Shown here one piece after another: positions 13,883-23,673 of a stretch of 64,000 bases of DNA. The notes beneath the pieces are model-generated. The model was not told the origin of the DNA and made no database searches. It was given only the letters and a program-made list of their open reading frames with translations. Made by a program: the position numbers and the translations under genes. The number at the start of each line of letters is the position of its first letter. The first letter of the stretch is position 1. Source of the stretch: Methanobacterium sp. (lineage in GTDB: Archaea > Methanobacteriota > Methanobacteria > Methanobacteriales > Methanobacteriaceae); the NCBI GenBank assembly GCA_012838205.1, contig DUPR01000024.1:65273-129272 (forward strand), written 5' to 3'.

Positions 13883-14812
13883 ATGAAGAAAAATAACAAG
13901 TTGTTATTAGCAATTATAGGCGGAGGGGCCTTCATTGTCATTTTGTCTTTTTTTGCTGTTTTGTTAATAATAGGAAGTGGTGTTAGTGGGGGATTCGGAA
14001 ATACCGTGGCAATCATACCAGTGCAAGGCGAAATTACTTATTCGCAACCCAATATGCTAGGAGGATCAGTAGTATCTCCCCAATCTGTCACTGACGGAAT
14101 TACGCAAGCTGAAAAAGATAGCTCTGTGAGTGCTATTGTTTTGGATATTAACAGCCCAGGTGGATCACCAGTAGCTAGTGAAGAGATTATGAATGCTGTG
14201 AATAACTCAAAAAAACCAGTTGTAGTATGGATAAGTGACAGTGGTACTTCAGGAGCTTATTTAGCCGCTTCACCCGCAGATAAAATATATGCGAGCCCAT
14301 CGTCTATTGTAGGGAGTATTGGAGTAATCCTAAGCCTCACTGACCTATCGGATCTTTATCAGAAGATTGGAGTAAACCAATATTCAATTAAAGCAGGAAA
14401 ATACAAAGACATGGGCGCCTCGTACCGTGATTTAAAACCAGAAGAAACTAAAATGTTACAGGGAATGGTAGATGAAAACTATGAATACTTCATAAAAATG
14501 GTGGCTGAAAATCGTAAACTGGATATTAATTATGTACGGAAAATCGCCGAAGGAAAGATATACACAGGAACCCAAGCAAAAAAGTTGAAACTAATTGATG
14601 AAACTGGAGACCGAAATGATGCCATAGAATCAGCTGCTAAACTTGGTGGTATTAAAGGAGATTACAAAGTAGTAACTATCACACCCAGTAAAAGCATGTC
14701 AGACCTTTTTACCAGCTTTTCTAGTAATTTTGCCTATTCTCTGGGGAAAGGTATTGGAAGTTTACTAAATCAGGGCTCGGTAGATAGTTCTGTAGACTAC
14801 AGTATGCACTGA
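13883..14812 (+). CDS. sppA: Signal peptide peptidase SppA (membrane serine protease)
   Basis: 309 residues. An N-terminal membrane anchor spans about residues 7-31, followed by a ClpP-like fold. The nucleophile is about S123 in DSGTSGAYLAAS, and the lysine base is in the AGKYKDMG segment near residue 173. LDINSPGGSP near residue 88 is the oxyanion strand. SppA digests released signal peptides at the outer face of the cytoplasmic membrane. Its length fits the short half-size SppA of archaea and Gram-positives. It diverges from aroK across about 150 bp. Confidence 0.92.
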   Translation: MKKNNKLLLAIIGGGAFIVILSFFAVLLIIGSGVSGGFGNTVAIIPVQGEITYSQPNMLGGSVVSPQSVTDGITQAEKDSSVSAIVLDINSPGGSPVASEEIMNAVNNSKKPVVVWISDSGTSGAYLAASPADKIYASPSSIVGSIGVILSLTDLSDLYQKIGVNQYSIKAGKYKDMGASYRDLKPEETKMLQGMVDENYEYFIKMVAENRKLDINYVRKIAEGKIYTGTQAKKLKLIDETGDRNDAIESAAKLGGIKGDYKVVTITPSKSMSDLFTSFSSNFAYSLGKGIGSLLNQGSVDSSVDYSMH

Positions 14813-14980
14813 AACTGGTATATCTGTACCATAAATTTTTCAAAAAAAAGATATATTCCCCCAAAAAATTAATAATGATGTATTTATAGTTTATAAATTA
14901 GGTAAATTAATATTACCAGATTTCAATAAAATCAAAAAAGCAAATCACAAACAGAGAAATTCAAAAAATGAGGTGAAAAT

Positions 14981-15253
14981 ATGGTTGTTAAAGTAGAAGT
15001 ATTCACATCTCCATCCTGTCCTTACTGCCCCATGGCTATTGAAGTTGTAAACGAAGTTGAAAAAGACATGCCTGGCACCCTGGAAGTTGAAAAGATCAAC
15101 ATAATGGTAGACCGAGAAAAAGCTATAGAATATAATCTAATGGCAGTTCCAGCCATTGCTTTAAATGGAGTTGTACATTTTGTAGGTGCTCCTGCTAAAG
15201 AAGAACTGGTTAAAGCAATTGAAGAAGAAGAAAAAAAAGACAACACAAACTAA
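14981..15253 (+). CDS. Small thioredoxin/glutaredoxin-like protein
   Basis: 90 residues with an N-terminal redox site CPYC (residues 11-14, in FTSPSCPYCPMA), the cis-proline loop VPAIALNG and an acidic C-terminal helix. It resembles the small methanogen thioredoxins characterised in Methanothermobacter and Methanocaldococcus, which reduce target disulfides. The ATG has the strong ribosome-binding site GAGGTG. The cbiD gene follows after 20 bp and is probably co-transcribed. Confidence 0.9.
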   Translation: MVVKVEVFTSPSCPYCPMAIEVVNEVEKDMPGTLEVEKINIMVDREKAIEYNLMAVPAIALNGVVHFVGAPAKEELVKAIEEEEKKDNTN

Positions 15254-15273
15254 TATAAAAATTTATAGGAACC

Positions 15274-16479
15274 ATGGAAGAAGATAATTTCCTTCAAGAA
15301 AAAAATACCATTCATACTAATTCTAAAACTGTTCAGGCCAAAATTGTTGAAAGAAATACTTCTTCCACCCCTAATATCTCTTTTTCCCCTGAAAGTGATG
15401 ATAACGGAATCACCACTGGAAGTGCAGCAACTGCAGCAGCCTTAGCAGCAATGCTAGCCATAAAAGGAGAACAAGTTTCCACGGTGGATATTAAAACACC
15501 ACTGGGAATTCTCAATATTGCAGTGAAAAGTTCTTGTAAACTTAACGATTATTCTGGAAGGGCTTCTGTGGTTAAAATGCCTTACCATGACCCTGATGTC
15601 ACCATAAACCTTGAAGTGCAAGCCAAGGTCAGTTTAAAAGATGAACCCGGCATTGTTATTAAAGGTGGTGAAGGAGTAGGTAGGGTAACTAAACCAGGAT
15701 TACAAGTTCCCCCAGGGGAGGCAGCTATAAACCCTGTGCCCCGTGAAATGATCCAATCCAATCTTGAAAAGGTTTTACCTGCAAGTAAAGGAGCAGATGT
15801 GCTGATTGAAGTTCCCGAAGGCCAAAAAATAGCTAAAAAAACTATGAATCCCCGTTTAGGCATTGTAGATGGGATTTCCATACTGGGAACAACTGGTATT
15901 GCTCGTTCCATGAACTCAAAGAGTTTCCAGAAAGCCAAAAAATGCCAGTTAGATGTGGCATTGGCAGAAGGTTACCATGAACTGGTTTTTGTGCCAGGTA
16001 ATATTGGAGAAAAGATGGCCCACCAATTACTAGATGTTGATGACGACCAGATTATCCAGATGGGAAATTTTGTGGGTTATATGCTGGGTGAAGCTCAAAA
16101 AAGTGGATTATCCAATTTAATAATTCTAGGACACGCAGGTAAACTTGTGAAAATTGCTGGAGGAATCTTCCAAACTGAACATCGCTTGGCAGACGGTCGA
16201 AGAGAAGTAATAACTGCACACACAGGATTGGTTGGTGGGGATAACAAAATTATGAAGAATATATTTAATTCTAACACCACTGAAGATATGATAGAAGTTT
16301 TAGAGGCAAAAAACTTGACTGAAGCTGTCTTTAACTCCATAGCCCAATCGATTGTGAAACATTGCCAGGAAAGGTTTAATCTAAAACCAGAAGTAATTAT
16401 TCTTAAAATGGATGGAACAATCCTCAACAGCAACTACACTGTTGAACTGGTCCAAAAAAATACCAACCCCGAAAAATAG
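15274..16479 (+). CDS. cbiD: Cobalt-precorrin-5B C1-methyltransferase CbiD
   Basis: 401 residues. It methylates C1 of the corrin ring in anaerobic cobalamin synthesis, using SAM; methanogens need cobamide for Mtr methyl transfer. Diagnostic blocks are NGITTGSAATAAALAAM, the internal NPRLGIVDGISILGTTG and LIILGHAGKLVKIAGG. About 47 residues precede the usual GITTGSAA start and look low in conservation. A later start is not available before residue 60, so the extension is either real or the annotated ATG is too early. The ribosome-binding site is weak (GGAACC). Confidence 0.93.
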   Translation: MEEDNFLQEKNTIHTNSKTVQAKIVERNTSSTPNISFSPESDDNGITTGSAATAAALAAMLAIKGEQVSTVDIKTPLGILNIAVKSSCKLNDYSGRASVVKMPYHDPDVTINLEVQAKVSLKDEPGIVIKGGEGVGRVTKPGLQVPPGEAAINPVPREMIQSNLEKVLPASKGADVLIEVPEGQKIAKKTMNPRLGIVDGISILGTTGIARSMNSKSFQKAKKCQLDVALAEGYHELVFVPGNIGEKMAHQLLDVDDDQIIQMGNFVGYMLGEAQKSGLSNLIILGHAGKLVKIAGGIFQTEHRLADGRREVITAHTGLVGGDNKIMKNIFNSNTTEDMIEVLEAKNLTEAVFNSIAQSIVKHCQERFNLKPEVIILKMDGTILNSNYTVELVQKNTNPEK

Positions 16480-16566
16480 GGAATAAAAATTCGAATAATA
16501 TTTAAGCTAGAAATAAATATTTTTAGAGTAAAATAGTCTGTTACATATGACAAATATGGTGAAATC

Positions 16567-17628
16567 ATGCACGTGGGCCTATTAGGACAATATCCACCAC
16601 ATATTGGAGGTGTTTCATCCCATACCTATCTTCTCTCACAGGAACTCCAAAAAAGGGGAGATGAAGTTTATGTGTTAACATATCCCCATCCTGATGTTAA
16701 AGATTTAGATGGCATAAAAGTTAAAACTTCCTTCGCACCCAATATTAAAGGGTTAAGGGGTCTTTTTTTCCTGATATCATCAACATTTAAGTTAATTAGA
16801 ATGGTTCACCATTACAACATCGATATTATACATGCACATTTCCTATTGCCACCTGGACTCATTGGAGTAGTTGTGGGAAAAGTTACAGGAAAAAAAACTG
16901 CAGTGACAGCTCATGGCTCAGATCTGCTTATACAAGCTGATAAACCAATCCTGCGGCCTTTAATTAAATTTGTTCTTAAAAATACGGATTACGTTATAGT
17001 GGTAAATAATACACTGAAATACAAGGCCCTTGAAATGGGTGTTGATTCAAAAAAAGTGCATGTAACAGCCAATGCCGTTAATACAGTGAAATTCAACCCT
17101 CAAAATAAAGATCTTCCATCTGACATCCAACTGAACCATGATAAACCAGTTATATTATTTGTGGGTAATCTGGTCTTCCAGAAGGGAGTTAAATACCTCT
17201 TAGAAGCAAAAAAGCTTATGAAATGTGATTCTGAGTTGTTGATTGTTGGTGATGGTCCACTGCGCCATGAACTGGAGAAAAAAGTGGAGGATGAGGCAAT
17301 TGGAGATGTTCTTTTTGTTGGTGCAAGAAGGGATGTAGATAAAATTATGCCATTTGCAGACTTATTTGTCCTGCCAAGTGTGTCAGAAGGATTTCCAATA
17401 ACTTTACTGGAAGCCTTGGCATCGGGTTTGCCTGTGGTTGCCACCAATGCTGGTGGGATCAAAGAGGTGATGGATGAAAGTGTAGGTTTAATGGTTGAAC
17501 CCTCAAAACCAGCTGAAATGGCCATGGCTATGGATACAATATTAGAAAATAGAGAATTAAGGGATGTTATGTCAATAGCTGCACGAAAACATTCAATGAA
17601 TTATAATAAACTAGATATACCTTATTAA
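16567..17628 (+). CDS. GT4-family glycosyltransferase
   Basis: 353 residues, GT-B fold. The N-terminal acceptor domain has GGVSSHTYLLSQEL, and a VTAHGSDL motif lies near residue 115. The C-terminal donor domain has ILFVGNLVFQKGVKYL, PSVSEGFPITLLEALASGLPVVATNAGG (the E-x7-E region) and EVMDE. It would transfer an activated sugar to a lipid or glycan, retaining configuration; the acceptor is unknown. GGTGA precedes the ATG. It stands alone between cbiD and moaC. Confidence 0.88.
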   Translation: MHVGLLGQYPPHIGGVSSHTYLLSQELQKRGDEVYVLTYPHPDVKDLDGIKVKTSFAPNIKGLRGLFFLISSTFKLIRMVHHYNIDIIHAHFLLPPGLIGVVVGKVTGKKTAVTAHGSDLLIQADKPILRPLIKFVLKNTDYVIVVNNTLKYKALEMGVDSKKVHVTANAVNTVKFNPQNKDLPSDIQLNHDKPVILFVGNLVFQKGVKYLLEAKKLMKCDSELLIVGDGPLRHELEKKVEDEAIGDVLFVGARRDVDKIMPFADLFVLPSVSEGFPITLLEALASGLPVVATNAGGIKEVMDESVGLMVEPSKPAEMAMAMDTILENRELRDVMSIAARKHSMNYNKLDIPY

Positions 17629-17808
17629 ATATCGTAATTCAAATTTATTGATTGGTGTACTCTTCTTAAACTATCATAAATTTTTTCATACAATTTTTCT
17701 AATCCAAAATCACTATTAACTAATCAATATAATATTACTTCCCATACTCTTACAATACAATTATTCATTTACAGATTGAAAGTTTTTTATTTAGATGGAG
17801 AGATGAAA

Positions 17809-18282
17809 ATGGATGAGAAGAAATTAACCCACCTCACAGAAAATGGGGTACACATGGTAGAGGTGGGAGATAAACCTGACCTTAGGCGAACTGCAATTGC
17901 CAGGGGCCGTATAAAACTCCAAAAAGATACTATTAAGCTTATTGAACAGGGAGAATTAAAAAAAGGCAACGTCTTGGTCACTGCACAGATTGCAGCCATT
18001 CAAGCTGTGAAATCAACTCCCCAAATCATACCATTATGCCATTCCATCCCAATTACTGGAGTGGAGATTGAATTTGAAATGACAAAAGAACATGTCCAAG
18101 TTGCAGTAGAGGTAAAAAGTAATGGTAAGACTGGAGTAGAAATGGAAGCTATTACCGGAGTTAGTGCTGCCTTATTAACCATTTGGGATATGGTCAAAAG
18201 TGTAGAAAAAGATGAAAATGGCCAGTACCCCTCAACCAGAATCTCAGATATTGAAGTAATAAAAAAGGAAAAGGGGGAATAA
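17809..18282 (+). CDS. moaC: Cyclic pyranopterin monophosphate synthase MoaC
   Basis: About 157 residues. It makes cyclic pyranopterin monophosphate, the first committed molybdopterin precursor, needed here for molybdenum or tungsten formylmethanofuran dehydrogenase. It has ARGRIKL, the IPLCHSIPITGVEI active-site strand and GKTGVEMEAITGVSAALL. The frame opens at TTG 17776, but GGAG at 17797-17800 is eight bases before the ATG at 17809, giving the family start MDEKKLTHLTENG. The helicase gene begins 7 bp after its stop. Confidence 0.93.
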   Translation: MDEKKLTHLTENGVHMVEVGDKPDLRRTAIARGRIKLQKDTIKLIEQGELKKGNVLVTAQIAAIQAVKSTPQIIPLCHSIPITGVEIEFEMTKEHVQVAVEVKSNGKTGVEMEAITGVSAALLTIWDMVKSVEKDENGQYPSTRISDIEVIKKEKGE

Positions 18283-18289
18283 TGAATAG

Positions 18290-20371
18290 ATGAGTCTTGA
18301 ATCCTTGGATTCCCCAATCAGGGAAATAATAAGGGATTCTTATCCTCAGATCCAGGATGTGAACCCCGCCCAGAAAGCTGTGCTTGATGCTGGTTTACTG
18401 GATAATCCAGAAAATTATATCATTGCCATTCCTACCGCCAGTGGAAAAACCCTTCTGGGAGTGATGGCTGCACTGCGCACCATACTTGATGGAGGTAAAG
18501 TGGTTTATGCAGTTCCACTCCTATCTATACAGAATGAAAAAGTGAAGGAATTCAAAAAATTCGAGGAACATGGCATAAAAGTGGGTAAACATCCTTCTTC
18601 ATCTGATCTGGCAGTGATGGTCTTCGAATCATACGATGCCTTGACCCGTTTCTCTTGGAACACGTTATCAGAAGTGGATTTACTAATTGTGGATGAATTT
18701 CACATGATCGGAGAGTACAGTCGTGGCCCTACCATCGAATGTGCCATAACACGTTCCCGCATGTTAAATGAAGGTATGCGGATTATTGCATTATCTGCCA
18801 CCCTCCAGAACATGGAAGAATTATCTACCTGGCTAACTGCCCAAGTGGTGGAGCATGATTACCGTCCAGTTCCACTTTTTAAAGATATTCTTAATGCAGA
18901 GGAATACGGAACCAAAAACAAAAACGATGTTATTCTAAATATCCTCAAAGAGTCTGTGGATGAATCCAGTCAAGCCCTGGTTTTTGTCTCCACCCGTCGC
19001 TTCACTGAATCTCTGGCCAACTATTTAGCAGGAAAAATTAAAAGAAACTTACCTAGTGATAAAAAAAAGGCATTTGAAACTGTGGCTGAGAAGATACTGG
19101 ATGTTCCTAGGAGAAGAGGCTCACTACCCACAGAAGTATGTCACAAACTAGCAGAATGTGCTCAGAATGGTATGGCCTTCCACCATGCAGGATTGTTTGA
19201 CCGGCAAAAAGAGATAATAGAAGAAGAGTTCCGTGCTGGGAATCTGCTGATGATAACTGCCACCCCCAGCTTAATGTACGGAGTTAACTTACCATCAAAA
19301 AACGTTGTTATCAGGGATTACACCCGTTGGACCAGTCAAGGCCCTCAACCCATACCAGTATTTGATTATCTGCAGATGTCTGGGCGTGCTGGACGTCCTG
19401 GATATGATGAAGAGGGTTTTTCATATCTTATTGCCAAAACTCTGCCTGAAGCAGAACAATTACAACACCAGTATGTTTATGGGGAAATTGAAGCAACAAA
19501 CTCCCGTCTTTTGGAAAATAGGGACGCTGTTTTCCGGCAGATCATCTCGCAAGTAGCATCTGGTATGGCTAAAAATCCTGAAGAATTAATGGATTTTTTC
19601 AATGACACCTTCTCTGGCTTCCAGATAACTCACTCTGAATACTCATCCTTATTTGCCTCAGACACCCTCCAATTTCAAATTAAAGAAGCTTTGGATTTTT
19701 TAATTGAAAATGGCATGATCCAAGCTGTTCCTGGAGGATTGAAGGCAACAACTTTTGGCATGTTAGTAGCCAAGAGTAACTATGCAGTAGAGACTGCTGT
19801 TCGTCTGAAAGAATTTGCACGTTCCGATGCCAATACTGATATGTCCCGTTTAGTGTATGAAATCTGTCGCACTCCTGACATTATACCACTCTCCTTAAAA
19901 GGCCGGAAAACCAGAGACCCTATCCGAGAACGTCTCAACAATGCTGGTTTGTTTGTTGTTGACATTGGTAATCAGGAGGCCACTGCCGCCACAATGCTGG
20001 AGTGGATGGATGAAAGAAGCGAATATGAGATTGAAAATGCCTTCAATGTCTATGCAGCATCCACCCGGAGGGCTGCTTATGATGCTTCCCTTCTTGTGAA
20101 GTTCCACCGTGAGATCTGCCAGATTCTGGGAGTTTATAGCGGACTAGATTCCATGGAAACATTGGCCGCACGCCTATACTATGGTGTGAAAGAGGAACTT
20201 CTACCCCTGGTAGTTAGTGTTAAACGGTTAGGCCGTAAAAGGGCCAGAGCACTAGTCGATGCCTTTGGAACTGATTTGCGTTATGCATCACGTGCTGAAT
20301 TACTGCGTATTGAGGGTATCGGGCCTAAAACAGCCGAAAATATACTAAAAAAATACCATACTGTTGATTGA
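18290..20371 (+). CDS. hel308: Hel308-type ATP-dependent DNA helicase
   Basis: 693 residues, superfamily 2 Ski2-like, with full Hel308 length. Walker A PTASGKT is at residues 48-54, motif II DEFH near 141-144 (the family usually has DEVH or DEIH), motif III SATL near 172, and motif VI QMSGRAGRPG near 363-372. A ratchet/winged-helix region follows, and a terminal HhH pair, LLRIEGIGPKTAENIL, sits at the end. Hel308 unwinds 3'-to-5' and processes stalled replication forks. It is 7 bp downstream of moaC and just upstream of two DUF2115 genes. Confidence 0.93.
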   Translation: MSLESLDSPIREIIRDSYPQIQDVNPAQKAVLDAGLLDNPENYIIAIPTASGKTLLGVMAALRTILDGGKVVYAVPLLSIQNEKVKEFKKFEEHGIKVGKHPSSSDLAVMVFESYDALTRFSWNTLSEVDLLIVDEFHMIGEYSRGPTIECAITRSRMLNEGMRIIALSATLQNMEELSTWLTAQVVEHDYRPVPLFKDILNAEEYGTKNKNDVILNILKESVDESSQALVFVSTRRFTESLANYLAGKIKRNLPSDKKKAFETVAEKILDVPRRRGSLPTEVCHKLAECAQNGMAFHHAGLFDRQKEIIEEEFRAGNLLMITATPSLMYGVNLPSKNVVIRDYTRWTSQGPQPIPVFDYLQMSGRAGRPGYDEEGFSYLIAKTLPEAEQLQHQYVYGEIEATNSRLLENRDAVFRQIISQVASGMAKNPEELMDFFNDTFSGFQITHSEYSSLFASDTLQFQIKEALDFLIENGMIQAVPGGLKATTFGMLVAKSNYAVETAVRLKEFARSDANTDMSRLVYEICRTPDIIPLSLKGRKTRDPIRERLNNAGLFVVDIGNQEATAATMLEWMDERSEYEIENAFNVYAASTRRAAYDASLLVKFHREICQILGVYSGLDSMETLAARLYYGVKEELLPLVVSVKRLGRKRARALVDAFGTDLRYASRAELLRIEGIGPKTAENILKKYHTVD

Positions 20372-20461
20372 ATATATTATAAATAGGTTTTGATATTTTT
20401 TAGTCAACTTAAACTGCAAATATTAGGTGAAAAGTCAGAAAGTTTAAAAAAAGTTGAAAAC

Positions 20462-20992
20462 ATGCTTGTTAAAGATTTGGACTTTGAAGGAAAAATAAGT
20501 AAAATGGATCTTATTGCCCTCCTTAAAGAAGAAGCACAACAGATACATATGAATGATTTTATTAAAACGTGCAGCTTCCTTAGAAAAAGTATGGAACATG
20601 TTCATCCCAAATTTAAGGAAGAATATATTAAAATGTATGTTGAAGGTTTTTTAAAGGGTTATAGGGATGTTAAAAATGATAAAACCACTTATGAAGGTTT
20701 TGTTAATAATGAAAAACTGGAAGAAGCAATAATTCTTCTAGAACAACAGGAAAAGTTAATGGAAGAAGAATTTGGTAAGGGTAATCCATCATTTAAACCC
20801 TACATGATATTATCTCTCTATACTACATTTGTTATGGATGAACCAGTCCATCCAGAAGGTACCCCTTTTCCAGGGGGTTTAACTGTTCGTAAAAATGGAA
20901 AAATTTATTATTGCCCAGTTAAAGCAAATAATGAGAATAATCCACTGGCAGTTTGTGGCTTCTGCATTGCCGAACAAGAACCAGATATGTAA
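20462..20992 (+). CDS. DUF2115 (UPF0305) family protein, copy 1
   Basis: About 176 residues from the ATG at 20462; the frame is open from 20390. I recognise the UPF0305/DUF2115 family of methanogens, whose function is unknown. Conserved features are [10 protein letters not shown], then YYCPVK and a C-x13-C-x2-C pattern ending VCGFC. The N-terminal half is helical ([23 protein letters not shown]). It lies 90 bp after hel308 and 100 bp before its paralogue. The chosen start aligns with the paralogue; the ribosome-binding site is weak. Confidence 0.8.
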   Translation: MLVKDLDFEGKISKMDLIALLKEEAQQIHMNDFIKTCSFLRKSMEHVHPKFKEEYIKMYVEGFLKGYRDVKNDKTTYEGFVNNEKLEEAIILLEQQEKLMEEEFGKGNPSFKPYMILSLYTTFVMDEPVHPEGTPFPGGLTVRKNGKIYYCPVKANNENNPLAVCGFCIAEQEPDM

Positions 20993-21091
20993 TTATTTTT
21001 TAGGTGTCTTATCATTTGTAATAAAATAAAATTAAATTAGGAAGTAGATTAAAAAAAAATCTATCCAGATTAATAATGTGGAGAATAGTTA

Positions 21092-21628
21092 ATGGCCATA
21101 AAGCTGACTGAAATGGATTTTGACCAGAAAATATCCAGAAATGATCTTCTGAAAGTTTTGAAAAATGAGGCAAGATCCATTCATATCCAGGATATTATGA
21201 AGGCCTCCAATTTCATTAGAGATGATGCCAAATTCATGCCACGAACAGAACGCGAAGATTATATAGCCAGATTCACCAAAGCTTTTTTTGCCCGTATTAA
21301 GGATATAAAAGATGATGGAACTATATATACTGGAGAAGTAGATCCGGATACTCTTTCTGAATTTCTGGAAATTCAGAATCAACTGGCTCAAAAATCCAAT
21401 AGCAGTGATGAAGAATGTTTCCATCGCATAGCTTGTGTAGTTGCCACTTACACTACATTTGTCAGGGAAGAATCAATCCATCCTGTGGGAACCAGATTTC
21501 CCGGTGGTTTCACACTGCAACTGGTTAACGGTGTCTATTTGTGCCCTGTAAAAGATAAACAGAAGGACACACCCAGTGCACTGTGTCGATTTTGTGTTGC
21601 AGTGCAAGATGAAAGTGTGGATATGTAA
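21092..21628 (+). CDS. DUF2115 (UPF0305) family protein, copy 2
   Basis: 178 residues and a clear paralogue of the preceding gene. It shares [32 protein letters not shown] and LCPVK followed by LCRFC, again with C-x13-C-x2-C spacing. Copy 2 lacks the extra N-terminal residues possible in copy 1. The three cysteines with fixed spacing suggest a metal or redox site (inference). GTGGAG lies eight bases upstream of the ATG. The two proteins may form a heteromer. Confidence 0.82.
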   Translation: MAIKLTEMDFDQKISRNDLLKVLKNEARSIHIQDIMKASNFIRDDAKFMPRTEREDYIARFTKAFFARIKDIKDDGTIYTGEVDPDTLSEFLEIQNQLAQKSNSSDEECFHRIACVVATYTTFVREESIHPVGTRFPGGFTLQLVNGVYLCPVKDKQKDTPSALCRFCVAVQDESVDM

Positions 21629-21716
21629 AAACATCACCCAATTTGTGAGGAATTGTTTTCCTTTTATAAAGCTTTGATTAGGAACAATCCCCCAGGTATA
21701 TGAAGTAGGTTGAGCG

Positions 21717-21992
21717 TCATTTTCCACACCCACTCCACTGATAACCGTAACATATTGACAAAATATCCTTTTTTGGTCCGTTATTTAACATACACTGTCG
21801 ATCTTGTTTCTGCCATAATAGACACCAAATCTCATCACGGCACTTTTGGATATGGGGCATGGCCTCTCTGGCTGTGACTGGTCTCCACTTTGTATTGGAA
21901 ATTTTTTTTGATCCTATACCTAAAAACAAAGATCCTGTATCGTGGGGGTAATCTTGGCAGTTATTGGAAGTGAGGTATATATCAAGAATCCA
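21717..21992 (-). pseudogene. Remnant of an iron-sulfur (4Fe-4S) family protein
   Basis: Read on the minus strand from about 21992, an open frame with no good start codon encodes NNCQDYPHDTGSLFLGIG, then PVTAREAMPHIQKCRDEIW and a cysteine-containing tail ending SICYGYQWSGCGK. The order of these blocks resembles, from memory, the C-terminal domain of archaeal and bacterial ferredoxin-type proteins with N-Y-P-x-x-x-G-C-x-F-L-G followed by V-T-x-E-E-A-x-x-H. Here several of the expected cysteines are lost (GSLFLG, YGYQWSGC), and a TAA blocks the frame upstream. I read it as a decayed fragment. Confidence 0.4.
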
Positions 21993-22408
21993 TTATGAAA
22001 TGATATTTTGACTATTAGATAATCCCTCCTAATACTTGACTGAAGAGTACTGTATTTTCATTTTTAATTAGGATACTTTAATTTACTTCAAGTTCTTGGA
22101 CATTTGCTTAATGTTGGGTTTTGATGGCAGCATCCAAGGGTAGTACCTACATATCATCACCTTGAATGAACAATTTATCAACCAATCTAACCATGGGAGA
22201 TAATTTCCTATAGATCTTATCTAAGACAAGCCAACTGTTAAATCTGAATTTTCTAAGTAGCAACCTAATATCTGAAAAACTAATCTTAGACATTGAATAA
22301 TAGAACTATCTAACTTTGTTAATAATTTTTAGCGTGAATGGAATCTCTTAATAGAAATACTAAATAAATCAGTAAAGTATATACTTGTAATGAATCGTAA
22401 TAATATAC
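21993..22408. other. Intergenic stretch without recognisable gene
   Basis: About 400 bp with no supported coding frame on either strand and no obvious RNA fold. The last 30 bases hold a palindromic AGTATATACT (about 22376-22385) that may serve as the TATA region of the small RHH gene. Confidence 0.4.
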
Positions 22409-22546
22409 ATGACAAAAAAGAAGAGCGTTTACATTAGACTGGAACCGGAATATATTGAAAAAATAGATCGTATTGCCAAAAAAGAGGACAGATCACGATC
22501 ATATATCATACGCAGAATGATCATGAATGGACTAGGTAAAAAGTAA
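22409..22546 (+). CDS. Small ribbon-helix-helix (CopG/Arc-like) DNA-binding protein
   Basis: 45 residues. KKSVYIRLEPEYIEKIDRIA is the RHH strand plus helix A, followed by a turn (KEDRSRSYI) and helix B (IRRMIMNGLG). The basic, alternating strand would insert into the DNA major groove as a dimer. RHH proteins of this size are usually autoregulators or antitoxins; no toxin gene is adjacent. It is preceded by a palindromic TATA-like AGTATATACT about 25 bases upstream, possibly also its operator. Confidence 0.75.
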   Translation: MTKKKSVYIRLEPEYIEKIDRIAKKEDRSRSYIIRRMIMNGLGKK

Positions 22547-22706
22547 TACTTTTTTTATATATTTTATTAAGACTAGTTATATAAAATGGATAAATATTTG
22601 CTACACAATTAATAAAAAACAAACATTTTTTCGTGAAAAATCACTCTTTTTGAGTGAACACTTACCTAAGCACCATAAATATATAAATAAACCTCAAAAA
22701 CATTAT

Positions 22707-23009
22707 TTAAAAAAAATAACCAGCTTGTAACAAATAAAATGTTTCATTTTCCTTTTTCTTGTCTCGGATTTTATCCATAAGTTGGATTTTGCCTTCAAAT
22801 TCCATCTGAAAATCTTTCTGAAATTTTTCCCATCTTTCTGGGTCTTTAGTTAACCATAAATTTGATTCATTATTATTGGATGAGTATTTCGATAAAAAAA
22901 TCCGCTGTGAGTGTTTTTGCTTGTCAGTATTTGACCAGACTTCATTCACCACTTTCTTGAATTTGCTGATTCTCTTCGGATATTTATGTGAAACAATTTT
23001 TTTAACCAT
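22707..23009 (-). CDS. Hypothetical protein, faint DUF488-like C-terminal half
   Basis: 100 residues, strongly basic at the N-terminus (MVKKIVSHKYPKRISKFKK). The later part (LWLTKDPERWEKFQKDFQ and ETFYLLQA) is faintly like the W-x-x-x-D-P-E-K-W-E-E-F and T-L-L-Y-A-A blocks of DUF488 proteins, but the DUF488 N-terminal half is missing or unrecognisable. That resemblance is from memory. It is 46 bp downstream of the HEAT protein on the same strand. It could be a divergent or degenerate copy, or an unrelated small protein. Confidence 0.5.
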   Translation of the reverse strand: MVKKIVSHKYPKRISKFKKVVNEVWSNTDKQKHSQRIFLSKYSSNNNESNLWLTKDPERWEKFQKDFQMEFEGKIQLMDKIRDKKKENETFYLLQAGYFF

Positions 23010-23055
23010 ATTACCCCCTAATTCTATTTGAGGGGTTTCTAGTATATTAATTTAT

Positions 23056-23673
23056 CTAATCACACCTGTCCAAAAAACATTGCGCCATGCTCCGGGTCTT
23101 GGAACTTTCACTTTCCAACTGGGTTCGAACAAACTCTTCGATCTTTCGCGGATCATCAACTTCATGATAGATCTTCATAAGTGCCTCAATAGCATATGCT
23201 TTGATGAGTTCCTTCTGCTTACCCTGGTGAATATCATCAATACTCATGAGTATGTCAATAATTTTGGATTCTAGCTCCGGTTTGTTCCGGATGATCACAC
23301 CTGAATTTAAGGCCACATGAGATGCAGTCATAGCTTTATCTCCACCCAATATTCCATAATACTCATCAAAAATCTCTTCGAACCTATTATTCACATCGAC
23401 ACTTGTTAAACTGGCCAGAATATAGATTGCAATATACTTATGGAAGTTATTTTTACTGAAAAGCATCTCCTGGAAGTAATCCCACTCAGAATATAAAAAG
23501 TGGGGATTGTCTTCAGCAATGATTTGCAGAGATTGGAAGCTGTTAAACCTGGTATTATTATCCTTTGACTGAACTCCTCTCAACAGTTCTTGGAATAATT
23601 TTTTATCATTTACAGCTTTGTTAGCCAGAACTCCAACATCAACATTTTTCTTATTTAAATCATATTTTGACAA
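23056..23673 (-). CDS. HEAT-repeat-like helical protein
   Basis: 205 residues, all helical. Repeats of about 35-40 residues are visible ([53 protein letters not shown]), the pattern of a HEAT/ARM solenoid scaffold. The binding partner is unknown. The start is TTG at 23673, preceded by GAGGGAGAATA, and that Shine-Dalgarno unit is present twice in tandem just upstream. No membrane segment is seen. Confidence 0.7.
   Translation of the reverse strand: MSKYDLNKKNVDVGVLANKAVNDKKLFQELLRGVQSKDNNTRFNSFQSLQIIAEDNPHFLYSEWDYFQEMLFSKNNFHKYIAIYILASLTSVDVNNRFEEIFDEYYGILGGDKAMTASHVALNSGVIIRNKPELESKIIDILMSIDDIHQGKQKELIKAYAIEALMKIYHEVDDPRKIEEFVRTQLESESSKTRSMAQCFLDRCD

Noticed and set aside
21473..21733. 86-codon minus-strand frame overlapping the second DUF2115 gene
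   Set aside because: Lies opposite a conserved coding frame; no family features.
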